Assembly: GCF_001467615.1 (NCBI RefSeq)
Contig: NZ_LNYA01000024.1
Location: forward strand, 183,889-247,888
DNA length: 64,000 nt
Direction of reading: 5' to 3'
Source: Legionella erythra
GTDB lineage: Bacteria; Pseudomonadota; Gammaproteobacteria; Legionellales; Legionellaceae
How positions within the stretch are numbered: the stretch's first letter is position 1; the number at the start of each line of letters is the position of its first letter. A program made the translations under genes and the position numbers. Under the pieces are notes generated by a model that saw nothing but the letters and a program-made list of their open reading frames with translations, was not told the origin of the DNA and searched no databases. Below are positions 20,236 to 29,529 of the stretch, piece by piece.

Positions 20236-21141
20236 TCATCCGGGTCTTTTCAAATGCTCTTTGGCTATGGCTTCGGCTTCTTCCTGGGTTGGCGTCCCTG
20301 GTTCTTTAGTATGAGCCGCGATTTTGTTTAGTAACTCATCAGGTAACGTGGCAAAAAGAGAACCCTGCCGTTTTCCTTGCGCCAGTATTCGGGCATTTTT
20401 TCTGACTTCGGCAAAACTTTTTACGGGCTCACTTGCGATCATCGCCGTTTTTAAGTCGTTTAATTGACTAATCTTTTCGTTGATTACGTCGTGCCGGTCG
20501 GCATATTCATGCTGCGATAGCATATCGGTCAAGGTTGCAAGATGAGCTTCAAGCATTGCAAATGGATCGCGATCAGCTTCATACACCAGTGGATTTGCTC
20601 CGGCCGTCAATAATGAATAGGCTTCATCAAAATGAAGATGATTGATTGCATAATAGAGTGCGCTGGATCCTGAAGAGGAAAGCGTATTAATTCCTGGATT
20701 TTCTGCGTTACCAATAACATTTTCAACATTGTTGTGTCTGCCAAAATTACCGGTATACGAGATCTTTGTGGCAATGTGTAGAACAGTTTGTCCATGTTGA
20801 CCCAGCGTGGCAAAATCAAATCCCCGTTTTGAAGCTTCCGTAACAAATAAGGGAAAGACAAATTGGCATGTTACTCTATCATTACAACCCCAGGCCGCCG
20901 TGTGTAAAGGCGTGTTACCGTCATTGTCTTTAATCGTGAAGTCAAGATCTTCACTGGCAAACAGGACGTCTAAAATTCTACTGGCACTGGTAGAACCCAT
21001 AACATTTCCGATTCGAGCGGTATGATGTAAAAGCGTCATCCCCTCTTCATCTTGCTCTTTAATCAGATTAGGGTTAGCGTCTAGGGCGGCTTTGAGTTCC
21101 TCTGGCGAACTGACTAAGTTATCGAATTCATCCGATTTCAT
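20236..21141 (-). CDS. Ankyrin-repeat protein, candidate Dot/Icm effector
   Basis: A 301-residue soluble protein with about four ankyrin-like repeats: EEGMTLLHHTARIGN (near 33-47), NDGNTPLHTAAWGC, HGQTVLHIATKI and SGSSALYYAINHLHFDEAYS with LLTAGANP. The C-terminal third is helical and contains LPDELLNKIAAHT (266-278), resembling the core of an F-box, followed by a polar, Glu-containing tail. Ankyrin proteins of this build are common Legionella effectors. Translocation and the F-box role are inferences. Confidence 0.75.
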   Translation of the reverse strand: MKSDEFDNLVSSPEELKAALDANPNLIKEQDEEGMTLLHHTARIGNVMGSTSASRILDVLFASEDLDFTIKDNDGNTPLHTAAWGCNDRVTCQFVFPLFVTEASKRGFDFATLGQHGQTVLHIATKISYTGNFGRHNNVENVIGNAENPGINTLSSSGSSALYYAINHLHFDEAYSLLTAGANPLVYEADRDPFAMLEAHLATLTDMLSQHEYADRHDVINEKISQLNDLKTAMIASEPVKSFAEVRKNARILAQGKRQGSLFATLPDELLNKIAAHTKEPGTPTQEEAEAIAKEHLKRPG

Positions 21142-21344
21142 GGCGTGTCTCTAAAATGATTGGATTCCCTTAAATCATGGCAGTTTTCAGGACAATTTCT
21201 ACTAACTATGATCAAAAAATGGTCTTTATGAAAATGGAAGGCAGGTTGATGAATGCCAAGCTATACTCTGGTGATAATTCAAGTACTGAATTAACTCAAC
21301 TTTTTCGAAGAAAAATCGATTGATCGCAAAAGAGCAAGGACTGC

Positions 21345-22112
21345 ATGATAAAAATAATCCATATTTCCGATTTGCATGTTGGCCACCACCTTGAGGCAAT
21401 CCCCGAGGCATTTCACGAGGCCTGTGCGCTAATCAAGCCGGATTTATTCCTCATTTCCGGGGATTTAACGCAACGCGCCAAAAGCTGGCAATTTAAAGCC
21501 TTAGCCGAATTTTTAGCGCGATTACCTGCTCCGTATCTCGTCACCCCCGGCAATCATGATATCCCTTTCTTTAATGCCATAGCCAGGCTCTTGTGGCCTT
21601 TTAAACAGTATAAGCGCCATGTGTCTTCGACGCTTGAAGTCAGTTTCAGGAACGCCGATTGCCGAATCCTGGGGTTAAATTCAGTGAACCCTTATGAAAT
21701 CAAGGACGGGCGGTTGTCAGAGGCGTCATTGACAAAAATGAAGGCTTTTTTTCAGTCCGAAGGGCAGCAATTAAATATTTTATTCTTCCATCATAATTTT
21801 CATTATTTTGAGGGCATGCATAATCCATTAACCAATGCCGAAGAATTTATTGATTATTTAAAGCAAAGCCCCATCCACATCGTTTGTACCGGCCATTTGC
21901 ATTATGCCAACATTACCCTCATTGAAAAAAACAACGGCGATAATGCCATGATCCTGCATGCTGGCTCTTTGTCCTGTGTGCGCACTCGCGATAAGTTCAA
22001 CAGCTTCTATGTTATAAATAATGAGCGTCTGACTTGCGAAGTTGATCGGTATGTCTTTGATAAGGGGCAGTTTATTCCGCAGGAAAAATTCGCTGTCGAA
22101 TTTGCGAAGTAA
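21345..22112 (+). CDS. Metallophosphoesterase (class III cyclic nucleotide phosphodiesterase-like)
   Basis: A 255-residue calcineurin-like phosphoesterase with all metal motifs: SDLHVGHH, GDLTQRA, GNHDIPF, FFHHNFH and GHLHYA. The order and spacing match the CpdA/Icc group, which hydrolyses cAMP or similar phosphodiesters; the true substrate is uncertain. No signal peptide. It lies 66 bases before the DUF2339 gene, on the same strand. Confidence 0.87.
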   Translation: MIKIIHISDLHVGHHLEAIPEAFHEACALIKPDLFLISGDLTQRAKSWQFKALAEFLARLPAPYLVTPGNHDIPFFNAIARLLWPFKQYKRHVSSTLEVSFRNADCRILGLNSVNPYEIKDGRLSEASLTKMKAFFQSEGQQLNILFFHHNFHYFEGMHNPLTNAEEFIDYLKQSPIHIVCTGHLHYANITLIEKNNGDNAMILHAGSLSCVRTRDKFNSFYVINNERLTCEVDRYVFDKGQFIPQEKFAVEFAK

Positions 22113-22178
22113 CATACCCATTTGCTTGGGATAGGATTACCATTAGGGGTATCGGTCAATAATTCCTGGAGACAGTCA

Positions 22179-23837
22179 ATGGATTTGACCAGGCTTGAAC
22201 AGCGTTTACATGCTATCGAAGAGCGCCTTGCTGTGATTGAACAGCATCTTGCCATTCCTGCACCGTCCTTAGGCTGGCATGATCCTGTTGTACCTGTTTC
22301 CAATGCCGGAAAAGCGGATGTGAGCAGGCCTCTGAACACGCCAAAATCAGGTAATTGGTTGGGGACAATCGCCGTGGTGTGTTTTGTGCTGGCGGCTGGA
22401 TTCATTATCAAACTGTCCGTTGACAGTGGGTGGTTAACACCCGGGCGGCAAATTGTCATTGCAGCGGTCTTTGGATTGTCATTAATTGGAACCGGGTTTG
22501 CCTTGTTGCATGCTGACCGCGCCTATGCCAGTCTGTTGCCAGCGGCTGGGGTGATTATTCTTTATCTTTCTGTTTTTGCGGCGCATCGCGTTTATAACCT
22601 CGTGCCGTTTAATACGGCCATGGCCCTCATCGTCATGGTATCGCTGTTATGCATCGGCCTGTATCTGAAAATAAAACACGATGCCTATGCGATATGCGCA
22701 GCAGCAGGCGCTTACCTTGGCCCGATTATTCTGGGTTTGCAGGCCGCCTCGATGTTTTCAATGTATTATTTTGTTTGTTGCTCCCTGACCTTTGCCACCA
22801 TTTCTATCTGGCTCCGTTCGCGGATAATGACCATTCTGGCCGCTTATTTAGCTATATTGATTACTTCTCTCATTGGGCTTCAATTAAACGATGATGTCAC
22901 CATCGCGGTTGTTCTGGCCTTACATTTTCTGATTTTTACCCTGGGGACCTATCTGTTTACCCATGTGCATCAACAGGAATTAACTGAAAAAGAAGCCTGG
23001 GGTTTCTTTCCTGTCCTCATGCTGTTTTATGCGATGGAGTACTTTTATATCGATAGGAGTTATCCAGGGTTGGCCCCCTGGCTGTCGCTGCTGTTTGCCG
23101 GGTTGGTGTTGGTGTTGTATGTCTCGGCCAAACACCTGTTTCCAGACGGTCGCATTAAAAGCCAATCCATGATTTTTGCTTTTGTGGCGATTGTGTTATT
23201 TCATTCATTTTATATTGAACTGCTGCCTGCCTCCGTGAAACCCTGGCTGTATGTGTTGATCATGCTGGCCTTAGCCTTTTTACCGCTTAAGCCGGCCACG
23301 ATGAAAGACAGAGGCACTTATTATGTTCCGGCACTGATTGGCTTTGTTATTCTCGCCATTGAATACATCAATATTCTTAATCACTTGCTGCACCTTAATT
23401 CAAGCATGGCCGCGGGTGACGATCCTTCATCCTGGCTTATGGTCGCTTTTGCCGCCCTCATCAGTACATGGTTAGCCCTTATTTATCGCCGCGATGATCT
23501 GGCTCAACATGAAGAATACGGCTCCAGTTTGCTGGGCGCTGCCCATTTACTGGCTCTTGCCGGTTTTTATCGTTTGGCGGATCCTTACGGCTCATTGGCT
23601 GTTTCCGCCTGCTGGTTGTTTTATGCCATGGCCGTCATGGCCTTTGCCTATCAACGCCGGGATAAAACCATGGCGAAATCGGCCCTGGTGGTTTTAGGTT
23701 TTGCGGCAGGTAAAGCCCTGCTCTACGATGCGGCGTCGACCCCCACCATGGTCAGAATTTTTTGCCTGTTGCTCACGGGTGGGGTGCTATACGGGGCCGG
23801 CTTTTTAATGAAGAAAATTACGGAATGGGAAAAATAA
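22179..23837 (+). CDS. DUF2339 multi-pass membrane protein
   Basis: About 552 residues: an N-terminal coiled coil (LTRLEQRLHAIEERLAVIEQ), a Pro-rich linker, then roughly 14-16 hydrophobic segments beginning NWLGTIAVVCFVLAAGFIIK. This architecture is the DUF2339 family of predicted membrane proteins, function unknown. The ATG at 22179 is preferred because the coiled coil begins there and ggaga lies upstream; an ATG 19 codons earlier is in frame but weak. Confidence 0.8.
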   Translation: MDLTRLEQRLHAIEERLAVIEQHLAIPAPSLGWHDPVVPVSNAGKADVSRPLNTPKSGNWLGTIAVVCFVLAAGFIIKLSVDSGWLTPGRQIVIAAVFGLSLIGTGFALLHADRAYASLLPAAGVIILYLSVFAAHRVYNLVPFNTAMALIVMVSLLCIGLYLKIKHDAYAICAAAGAYLGPIILGLQAASMFSMYYFVCCSLTFATISIWLRSRIMTILAAYLAILITSLIGLQLNDDVTIAVVLALHFLIFTLGTYLFTHVHQQELTEKEAWGFFPVLMLFYAMEYFYIDRSYPGLAPWLSLLFAGLVLVLYVSAKHLFPDGRIKSQSMIFAFVAIVLFHSFYIELLPASVKPWLYVLIMLALAFLPLKPATMKDRGTYYVPALIGFVILAIEYINILNHLLHLNSSMAAGDDPSSWLMVAFAALISTWLALIYRRDDLAQHEEYGSSLLGAAHLLALAGFYRLADPYGSLAVSACWLFYAMAVMAFAYQRRDKTMAKSALVVLGFAAGKALLYDAASTPTMVRIFCLLLTGGVLYGAGFLMKKITEWEK

Positions 23838-23922
23838 TCCACGTAAGGGATTGATCTAGGAGCATTTTGGTTGGATATTTACCCAATAGTGTTGACCAGT
23901 GGCAAAAACAAAGGGATCGTTC

Positions 23923-24636
23923 ATGCATACATCGAATTACATTTATCATCACGGCGAGCAGGAATTGCACGGTTTTTTAGCCTATGACGATTCACACGAC
24001 AGGCAGCGGCCTGCGGTACTCGTAGCCCACGATTGGACCGGGCGTAATGATTTCGCCTGTAAAAAAGCGGAAATGCTCGCCAAAATGGGTTATCTGGGTT
24101 TTGCCCTGGATATGTATGGCCATGGGCGTCTGGGTGAGACGACGGATGAAAAAATGGGACTTATGCAGCCGTTGGCCAATGACAGGCTTTTATTGCGCGA
24201 CCGCATTAACGCGGCCTTTGACGCCGTCATTGCCATGCCGGAAGTGGATAACAACCGGGTGGCGGCCATTGGTTTTTGTTTCGGCGGCCTTTGTGTCCTG
24301 GATTTAGCCCGAAGCGGCGTGCCTTTAAAAGGGGTAGTTAGTTTTCACGGTCTTCTCAATAAACCCAAAGAACTGCACACCCATCCTATCAGTGCCAAAA
24401 TCCTGGCCTTGCATGGCTACGACGATCCCATGGTTCGCCCTGATCAGGTGACTGAGTTCTGTCAGGAAATGACCGATGCCCAGGTCGATTGGCAGGTGTA
24501 CATGTATGGTCATACCGAGCATGCGTTTACCAACCCAGAGGCGCATGATATGCAACTGGGGACCATTTACAATCCAGTTGCTGAGCGACGCGCCCTGAAG
24601 GCGATGGATAATTTCCTGCAGGAAATTTTTGCTTAA
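23923..24636 (+). CDS. Dienelactone hydrolase family protein (copy 1)
   Basis: A 237-residue alpha/beta hydrolase with a cysteine nucleophile (GFCFGGLCVLDLAR), the acid in HGYDDPMVRP and the His in GHTEHAFTNPEAH. This is the DLH family, which opens enol-lactones or related esters; in bacteria without aromatic degradation the substrate is often unknown. The start at 23923 has aaaggg upstream. A clear paralogue lies at 38852-39568. Confidence 0.87.
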   Translation: MHTSNYIYHHGEQELHGFLAYDDSHDRQRPAVLVAHDWTGRNDFACKKAEMLAKMGYLGFALDMYGHGRLGETTDEKMGLMQPLANDRLLLRDRINAAFDAVIAMPEVDNNRVAAIGFCFGGLCVLDLARSGVPLKGVVSFHGLLNKPKELHTHPISAKILALHGYDDPMVRPDQVTEFCQEMTDAQVDWQVYMYGHTEHAFTNPEAHDMQLGTIYNPVAERRALKAMDNFLQEIFA

Positions 24637-24642
24637 TCGTCG

Positions 24643-25851
24643 TCAAGCACACAGGAAAAGATGCTCAAACCCGGAAAAGGACAGGCTGTGATGTTTTCGC
24701 TGCGGTACATAGGCGGGATCGAGCTGTAATTCCGGGTAGCGTTCAAGCAGCACGCGGATAAGGCGGCTCATTTCAATTCGGGCCAATTTCGTGCCGAGGC
24801 AGAAATGGCTGCCATAGCCATAACTGAAATGGGGGATGGCCTTGTCCTGAAGCGTCACCGCATGGGGGGCGTCGAAACAGGCTGGATCACGATTTACCGC
24901 ATGCGTTGAAATAAAAATCACTTTGCCGCGTTCAATAAGCCGGCCTCCTAATACCGTATCCTGTTTAGCCACACGAAAAATAAAGGTGACGGCGGGATCC
25001 AGACGGTTACATTCCTCAAGGATCGCATCAAGCCGGTTTCTATCCTGCTGTAGCGTTGACCAAAGCCCGGGTTCGGTCAGCAGGGTATACAGATTATTGC
25101 AGAGTTGATCGGTGGTCGTGACCTGACCGGCAACCAGCATCATAATTGCCTGGGAAATAATGTCCTCATCATTCAGGCCGAAATGCGCCTGATGCAAAAG
25201 CAGGGTGCTTAAAAAATCCGGGCCGGGCATCCGGCGGCGAGACTCGATGAGGTTGGCGAAATAGTCATATAACCGTTTGGCGCTGTGGTTAACCTGAATG
25301 CCGTCGGCATCCTGATACGTGGTGGAACCGCCAAAAAATTGCGTCATGTTATTTGACCACTCATAAAAATCATGCCGTTCGCTTTCAGGGATGGCAAACA
25401 ATTCAGCCAGGGCAGTGGACGGGATGATTTGCGCTACCTGATGCACAAAGTCAAACGGTTCGCCGGGTTTAAAGTCCGCCAGACAGCGGTCGATGGTGGC
25501 ATCAATCAGCGGCTTTAACTGGTCAATGGTCTGGTGACCAAAGCCATGATAACAAATGCGTCGCCTGTCGGTGTGCTCTGGGGCATCGCTCATCACCATC
25601 ATGCGGCTGACAACCTTGAAAAAATCACTAATCAGGGACAGATTCATGTCCGGCATACGTGAAATAAAGAAGGGGGTGCGATCACAGGTGTAATCTTCAC
25701 TGGTCAAGACCTGTTTGGCTAAATCATAAGCGGTAATCACAAAAAACTGGCCTGGGTCCCACCAGAAAAGCTCACCCATCTCACGCAAGTGGCGGCTGAA
25801 TTCGCCAGGGGTTGTGCTTTGTTTTAACTGCATCAGGGTATAAGGTTTCAT
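24643..25851 (-). CDS. Cytochrome P450 of the isonitrile cluster
   Basis: A 402-residue soluble bacterial P450. Heme motif FSYGYGSHFCLG (342-353, Cys351 is the iron ligand), I-helix AGQVTTTDQL with the conserved acid/Thr pair altered to QVTTT, and the K-helix EECNRLDPA in place of ExxR. It overlaps the dioxygenase gene by four bases, so it is in the same operon and probably modifies the isonitrile product. The redox partner is not encoded here. The K-helix lacks a clean ExxR reading, which deserves an alignment. Confidence 0.88.
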   Translation of the reverse strand: MKPYTLMQLKQSTTPGEFSRHLREMGELFWWDPGQFFVITAYDLAKQVLTSEDYTCDRTPFFISRMPDMNLSLISDFFKVVSRMMVMSDAPEHTDRRRICYHGFGHQTIDQLKPLIDATIDRCLADFKPGEPFDFVHQVAQIIPSTALAELFAIPESERHDFYEWSNNMTQFFGGSTTYQDADGIQVNHSAKRLYDYFANLIESRRRMPGPDFLSTLLLHQAHFGLNDEDIISQAIMMLVAGQVTTTDQLCNNLYTLLTEPGLWSTLQQDRNRLDAILEECNRLDPAVTFIFRVAKQDTVLGGRLIERGKVIFISTHAVNRDPACFDAPHAVTLQDKAIPHFSYGYGSHFCLGTKLARIEMSRLIRVLLERYPELQLDPAYVPQRKHHSLSFSGFEHLFLCA

Positions 25852-26618
25852 AAGAGTTGTATCCTTCTTAAATGACGGGGGCTGTGTTTACTAAAGGCAT
25901 TGCGGCCATGCAAGAGCGCAAAGTTATCAGCAAGAAGGTAATCGCCTTCCTGCCAGCGGTGTTCGTAGCAGTGCTGCGGTGCGCGCATGACACGGCTTAA
26001 CGTGTTCAGTATGGCATCTGACTCCAACGCGCTTTTGCCAAGGACTGCCACGTCGACGGGATTTAAGTAATCCTCGCCCACGGGTTCGGCAAAGCGGAGA
26101 ATGGTTTCGCCGGTATCCGGATGCAGCATGACCATAGGCCGAACGATGGAACCGCCATAGTGAACCCGTTTTTCAGTTTTAAACGTGAACGTGTAATCAC
26201 GCCACGCAGCTTGTTGCCTTGCCCTGGCTGTTTTCCACACCCGTTGGGTATTCACAAAAACAGTCTCACCGCCGCAATGCGGCAGAGGCGCTTTTAAACA
26301 GTGGAAGAAAAGAAAACGCGGCTCCTGATGAAAGGCGCCATCCCAGTGCAGCGGTACATCGCCTTCAGTAAACAGGTAGTTGGGTTTACGTTTATCGACC
26401 CGCATGTCCATCACCGGACCTGTGTCCCAATAAAGAAGCGGTGCCTGGCTTTGCAAATAATCGACCAGCTCGTCTTTACTGAGCGGTTTAAACCCCCGCA
26501 TCAAAACTAACTGGTGTTCTGTTACCTGATTAAGGATCGTGTTGAGCGGTACCCGGGTGAGATCATCCTGTCTGGCTGTTATCACGTGGGGGGTAAAGGG
26601 GGGCATTGGCGTTCGCAT
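25848..26618 (-). CDS. PvcB/IsnB-like Fe(II)/2-oxoglutarate dioxygenase
   Basis: A 256-residue TauD/TfdA-superfamily enzyme. Iron ligands His91 and Asp93 (PLHWDGAF) and distal His237 (NFALLHGRNAF), with the 2-oxoglutarate-binding Arg in the SPRHLRRIQLL tail. Placed directly after a PvcA-like gene, it matches IsnB/PvcB, which desaturates or decarboxylates the isonitrile intermediate. The ATG at 26618 is chosen because ggagg lies seven bases upstream and the stop of the previous gene overlaps it (TGATG). Confidence 0.85.
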   Translation of the reverse strand: MRTPMPPFTPHVITARQDDLTRVPLNTILNQVTEHQLVLMRGFKPLSKDELVDYLQSQAPLLYWDTGPVMDMRVDKRKPNYLFTEGDVPLHWDGAFHQEPRFLFFHCLKAPLPHCGGETVFVNTQRVWKTARARQQAAWRDYTFTFKTEKRVHYGGSIVRPMVMLHPDTGETILRFAEPVGEDYLNPVDVAVLGKSALESDAILNTLSRVMRAPQHCYEHRWQEGDYLLADNFALLHGRNAFSKHSPRHLRRIQLL

Positions 26619-27550
26619 CAGCAAGCCTCCAGAACATAATGATCATGATTTAAACGGGCGCCAAGCTGTTCAGCTTCCTGTCGTTTGACCAGTTGCCAAC
26701 CATTGGGTCTTTTTAGCATGACGTTATGCCAGGGGGTGGCCCATTGGTTACTGGCGGGTAGAAACTGAATGCCCAGTTTGTCAGAACCGCAGGGTTGGGG
26801 ATGAATGGATAAGCGCAGGCTGTTTGGAAAAGATTTGGCCAACAGCCGCGACCAGGCATTGGAGCGCCGTATCACCTCATAGGCCACAGATTTAGCCTGC
26901 TTTCGAATCTGATTTTTCGACAGGCCCGGGTGCAGTGCCAATTGATCTTCAACGATGAAACGATGGATGCCGTTAAACTGATACAGCAAGGCGGGATCGT
27001 CCTCGATACGGGTTAAAAGGGCTGGCAAGGATTCAGCATACTCCATCATTAACCGCTCGCGCATACGAGTGTATGTCAGCGAGTCATAGATATCATCCAG
27101 TGAAAACGTTGAAAGATGGTTTAATTGGTTATCCTTGATGATTTGCTTGATGCCGCGCTGATAAATGTCCACGTCCTCATCGCTGACTAACACCAGATCG
27201 TTAAACACCCGCCCATCGGAACAAATGATAAGTTTAACGCCGTGGCTGTAGGTTTGTTGCATGGACGCGCAGAGGGCATTTAAATGGCTTAATCCCATCA
27301 CTTCACCGCGATCAGGATGGGGGGACAGGGTTTTTTTGCGGTTAGCCGATTTGGCAGGGAAAGCAGGCAGGATCATCACCAGCGGCAGTTGCCTTTGAAT
27401 GGCAAATGTCAGGTATTGTCTGGGATGATGCTGGCAATGGGGGCAGAGCGCTTTGCGGCAGGCGCTGTGCCCCGGTTCACTGGAACGGAGACGATTCATC
27501 AGGAGAAACGTTAACTCATTGACTACCTCATCATGATTCATGTCATTCAT
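26618..27550 (-). CDS. PvcA/IsnA-like isonitrile synthase
   Basis: A 310-residue enzyme of the DIT1/PvcA family, which converts the amino group of tyrosine or tryptophan to an isonitrile using ribulose 5-phosphate. Diagnostic blocks are LPAFPAKSANRKKTL (61-75), the PD..E...L segment after it, and IICSDGRVFNDLV (108-120), then YQFNGIHRFIVED. An N-terminal Cys cluster (Cys31, Cys36, Cys39) could bind a metal. An agga site precedes the ATG. It is the first gene of a three-gene operon with the dioxygenase and P450. Confidence 0.88.
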   Translation of the reverse strand: MNDMNHDEVVNELTFLLMNRLRSSEPGHSACRKALCPHCQHHPRQYLTFAIQRQLPLVMILPAFPAKSANRKKTLSPHPDRGEVMGLSHLNALCASMQQTYSHGVKLIICSDGRVFNDLVLVSDEDVDIYQRGIKQIIKDNQLNHLSTFSLDDIYDSLTYTRMRERLMMEYAESLPALLTRIEDDPALLYQFNGIHRFIVEDQLALHPGLSKNQIRKQAKSVAYEVIRRSNAWSRLLAKSFPNSLRLSIHPQPCGSDKLGIQFLPASNQWATPWHNVMLKRPNGWQLVKRQEAEQLGARLNHDHYVLEAC

Positions 27551-27644
27551 ATTGATCCTGCTGTGATTGGGTTCAAAAGCAGGTTAGAAGAAATCTGTAT
27601 AATTTGATAATATTAAGTTTTTATGAATTTAATTAATAAAATTA

Positions 27645-28541
27645 ATGGAAATTGATTTTGATGCCTTGCATACGTTTGTCACAGTCGTGGAAAAAGGCGG
27701 CTTCAATGCTGCGGCAGAGGCTCTGTTTAAAACACAGCCAGCCATCACCCTCGCCGTGAAGAAACTCGAGAACCGCTTAAACCTCTGTTTGTTTGATCGC
27801 AGTCATTATCGGCCGCAACTGACACCCCAAGGTGAAAAATTGTATAAACGGGCCAAGTCGCTGGTGAGCCATTGGCGGCATTTAAACGAGTTTTCCCAGC
27901 AATTGGGAGCAGGCATGGAAAGCGACATTACCATTGCCATCGATGTGTTTTATCCCTTAAATGCATTAAAAGAATTATTGCGCCACTGGATTAATACCTA
28001 CCCCTTGACCCAGTTTCATTTTCTATCGGAATCCTTAGGCGGTGCCTGTGAACGTTTATTGCGGCAGCAGGCGGATTTGGTGATCAGTGAAAACCTGATT
28101 TCTGATCGGGCGGTGGAAATGATTGTGTTGCGTTCAGAACCCATGGTGGCTGTTGCATCCCCGCGCTTTGTCGAACAATTTGCCGAGAAACTGCATGATT
28201 TGGATGATTTATCCGATTGCATGCAAGTCATTTTGCGTGATTCATCGCAGTCGGATTTTACGTTTGGCGTTCTGGAACACGGTCGCCGCTGGACAGTCAG
28301 TGATGTTCATGCCAAAAAAGACATTATCCTTGCCGGTTTGGGCTGGGGCCGTCTGCCTTTACACCTGGTGGCGAAAGAGCTGGCTCATGGCAGTCTGCAA
28401 CGGCTTATTGGGCCGCATATTGATGAACGCCTGTTAACCATGGGGGCTATTCGCCTGCAAAAGCCGGCTCACACGCCGATTGTTGAACGGTTATGGGCTG
28501 ATCTGCACACCCTGAAACAGGGTGCCGGGTGTTCGCTTTGA
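27645..28541 (+). CDS. LysR-family regulator divergent from the isonitrile operon
   Basis: A 298-residue LysR-type regulator. N-terminal winged helix with FVTVVEKGGFNAAAEALFKT and QPAITLAVKKLENRLNLCLF; effector-binding domain from about residue 90. Only 94 AT-rich bases separate it from the PvcA-like gene transcribed the other way, the normal arrangement for a LysR protein controlling its neighbour. Pseudomonas pvc genes are likewise controlled by a LysR protein (PtxR). The co-inducer is unknown. Confidence 0.9.
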   Translation: MEIDFDALHTFVTVVEKGGFNAAAEALFKTQPAITLAVKKLENRLNLCLFDRSHYRPQLTPQGEKLYKRAKSLVSHWRHLNEFSQQLGAGMESDITIAIDVFYPLNALKELLRHWINTYPLTQFHFLSESLGGACERLLRQQADLVISENLISDRAVEMIVLRSEPMVAVASPRFVEQFAEKLHDLDDLSDCMQVILRDSSQSDFTFGVLEHGRRWTVSDVHAKKDIILAGLGWGRLPLHLVAKELAHGSLQRLIGPHIDERLLTMGAIRLQKPAHTPIVERLWADLHTLKQGAGCSL

Positions 28542-28628
28542 TTGCTTAATAAGCAAACTTGTGGCGCCAGGGGACGCCGTGATATAAACGGCTGTTAAAT
28601 AACGCTTTAGCTAACACAGGAGATGCCA

Positions 28629-28970
28629 ATGACTCAGAAGTTTGGTGACATTACCAAAGGAATCAGTACTCAATTAGCAAAATTACGCAAAGAGATGCCT
28701 GACGTGATGGCTGGTTTTTCGGCCCTGTCGCAAGCCGCGACCAAAGACGGGGTACTCAATAAAAAAACCAAAGAGCTCATTGCCATGGCGCTGGCTGTGG
28801 CCAATCATTGCCCTGGCTGCATCGGTTTTCATTCGCAGGCCTTGGTCAAACTGGGCACGTCCCGCGAAGAATTGATTGAAACCTTGGGCATGGCTGTTTA
28901 TATGGGGGGTGGACCTTCTCTCATGTATGCGGCTGAAGCACTGGAAGCCTTTGAAGAGGCAAGCCAGTAA
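28629..28970 (+). CDS. AhpD-like carboxymuconolactone decarboxylase family protein
   Basis: A 113-residue all-helical protein with the AhpD-type CxxC and proton-relay His (HCPGCIGFHSQAL). Such proteins are peroxidase-linked thiol reductases or uncharacterised. The second ATG (28629) is used, since aggag lies six bases before it. Followed by a hairpin terminator. Confidence 0.87.
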   Translation: MTQKFGDITKGISTQLAKLRKEMPDVMAGFSALSQAATKDGVLNKKTKELIAMALAVANHCPGCIGFHSQALVKLGTSREELIETLGMAVYMGGGPSLMYAAEALEAFEEASQ

Positions 28971-28980
28971 ACTGGACTTG

Positions 28981-29000
28981 AGGCCGGTTAGAGCCGGCCT
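28981..29000 (+). terminator. Hairpin after the AhpD-like gene
   Basis: aggccgg (28981-28987) pairs with ccggcct (28994-29000) with a short loop, then a mixed T/C run. It lies between convergent genes and may stop both. Confidence 0.6.
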
Positions 29001-29007
29001 TCTGCTC

Positions 29008-29454
29008 TTATTGGCCGGATAAGCCTCCGACGTGTTGAATGGCCTGCGGCAAATTCGATTGACCTTTGCAGGGGTATGCTTTAGCCACCCCAAGCCAGGC
29101 AACCTGCGAGACCGTCATCTTGTCTTTGTCGCTTTGCTGACTGGAAATTTCATTGTAGGTCTGCATAATAATGCCATTGAGGGTGACCGCATTGAGTGAA
29201 ACGCCATTGGGCAGGCAAAAGAGGGGGCGTCCCTGGGTTTTAGCCAGTTCATTGGCTTGCATCAAGGTTTCAGCCACTGTTTCACTGGTAATGGTCAACA
29301 CATTGCGGGCTGAGCGCGCCCAGGCCTGCGCCTGCGGATCCGCTTTCATCTCCATTTGCGGAATGTTGTTGGCGATGTTCATGTAATGGTCAATGGTGTC
29401 GGCATGAAGGCCTGCTGCGAAGGCTGCGGCAGTACAAAAAAGGAAAGAGCGCAT
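29008..29454 (-). CDS. Exported Rap1a/Tai-like domain protein
   Basis: About 148 residues with the signal peptide MRSFLFCTAAAFAAGLHA. The mature part has the block FCLPNGVSLNAVTLNGIIMQ and ends QVAWLGVAKAYPCKGQ. The two Cys and the P-x-G-V...YPC layout resemble the Rap1a/Tai immunity-protein domain, which also occurs in many proteins with no toxin partner; none is seen here. The internal ATG at 29454 is chosen because it starts a clean signal peptide; ATG 29484 is the alternative. Confidence 0.7.
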   Translation of the reverse strand: MRSFLFCTAAAFAAGLHADTIDHYMNIANNIPQMEMKADPQAQAWARSARNVLTITSETVAETLMQANELAKTQGRPLFCLPNGVSLNAVTLNGIIMQTYNEISSQQSDKDKMTVSQVAWLGVAKAYPCKGQSNLPQAIQHVGGLSGQ

Positions 29455-29529
29455 GGTTGTTCTCAATGATCTAAATGCGTACATGCCCTTAATGATAATT
29501 GACCACAGGGTATTTGCAACTGTTGTTGT

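Noticed and set aside
29008-29454. Rap1a/Tai-like protein as part of a type VI toxin-immunity pair
   Set aside because: No toxin or type VI secretion gene is adjacent, and the domain is common in unrelated exported proteins.
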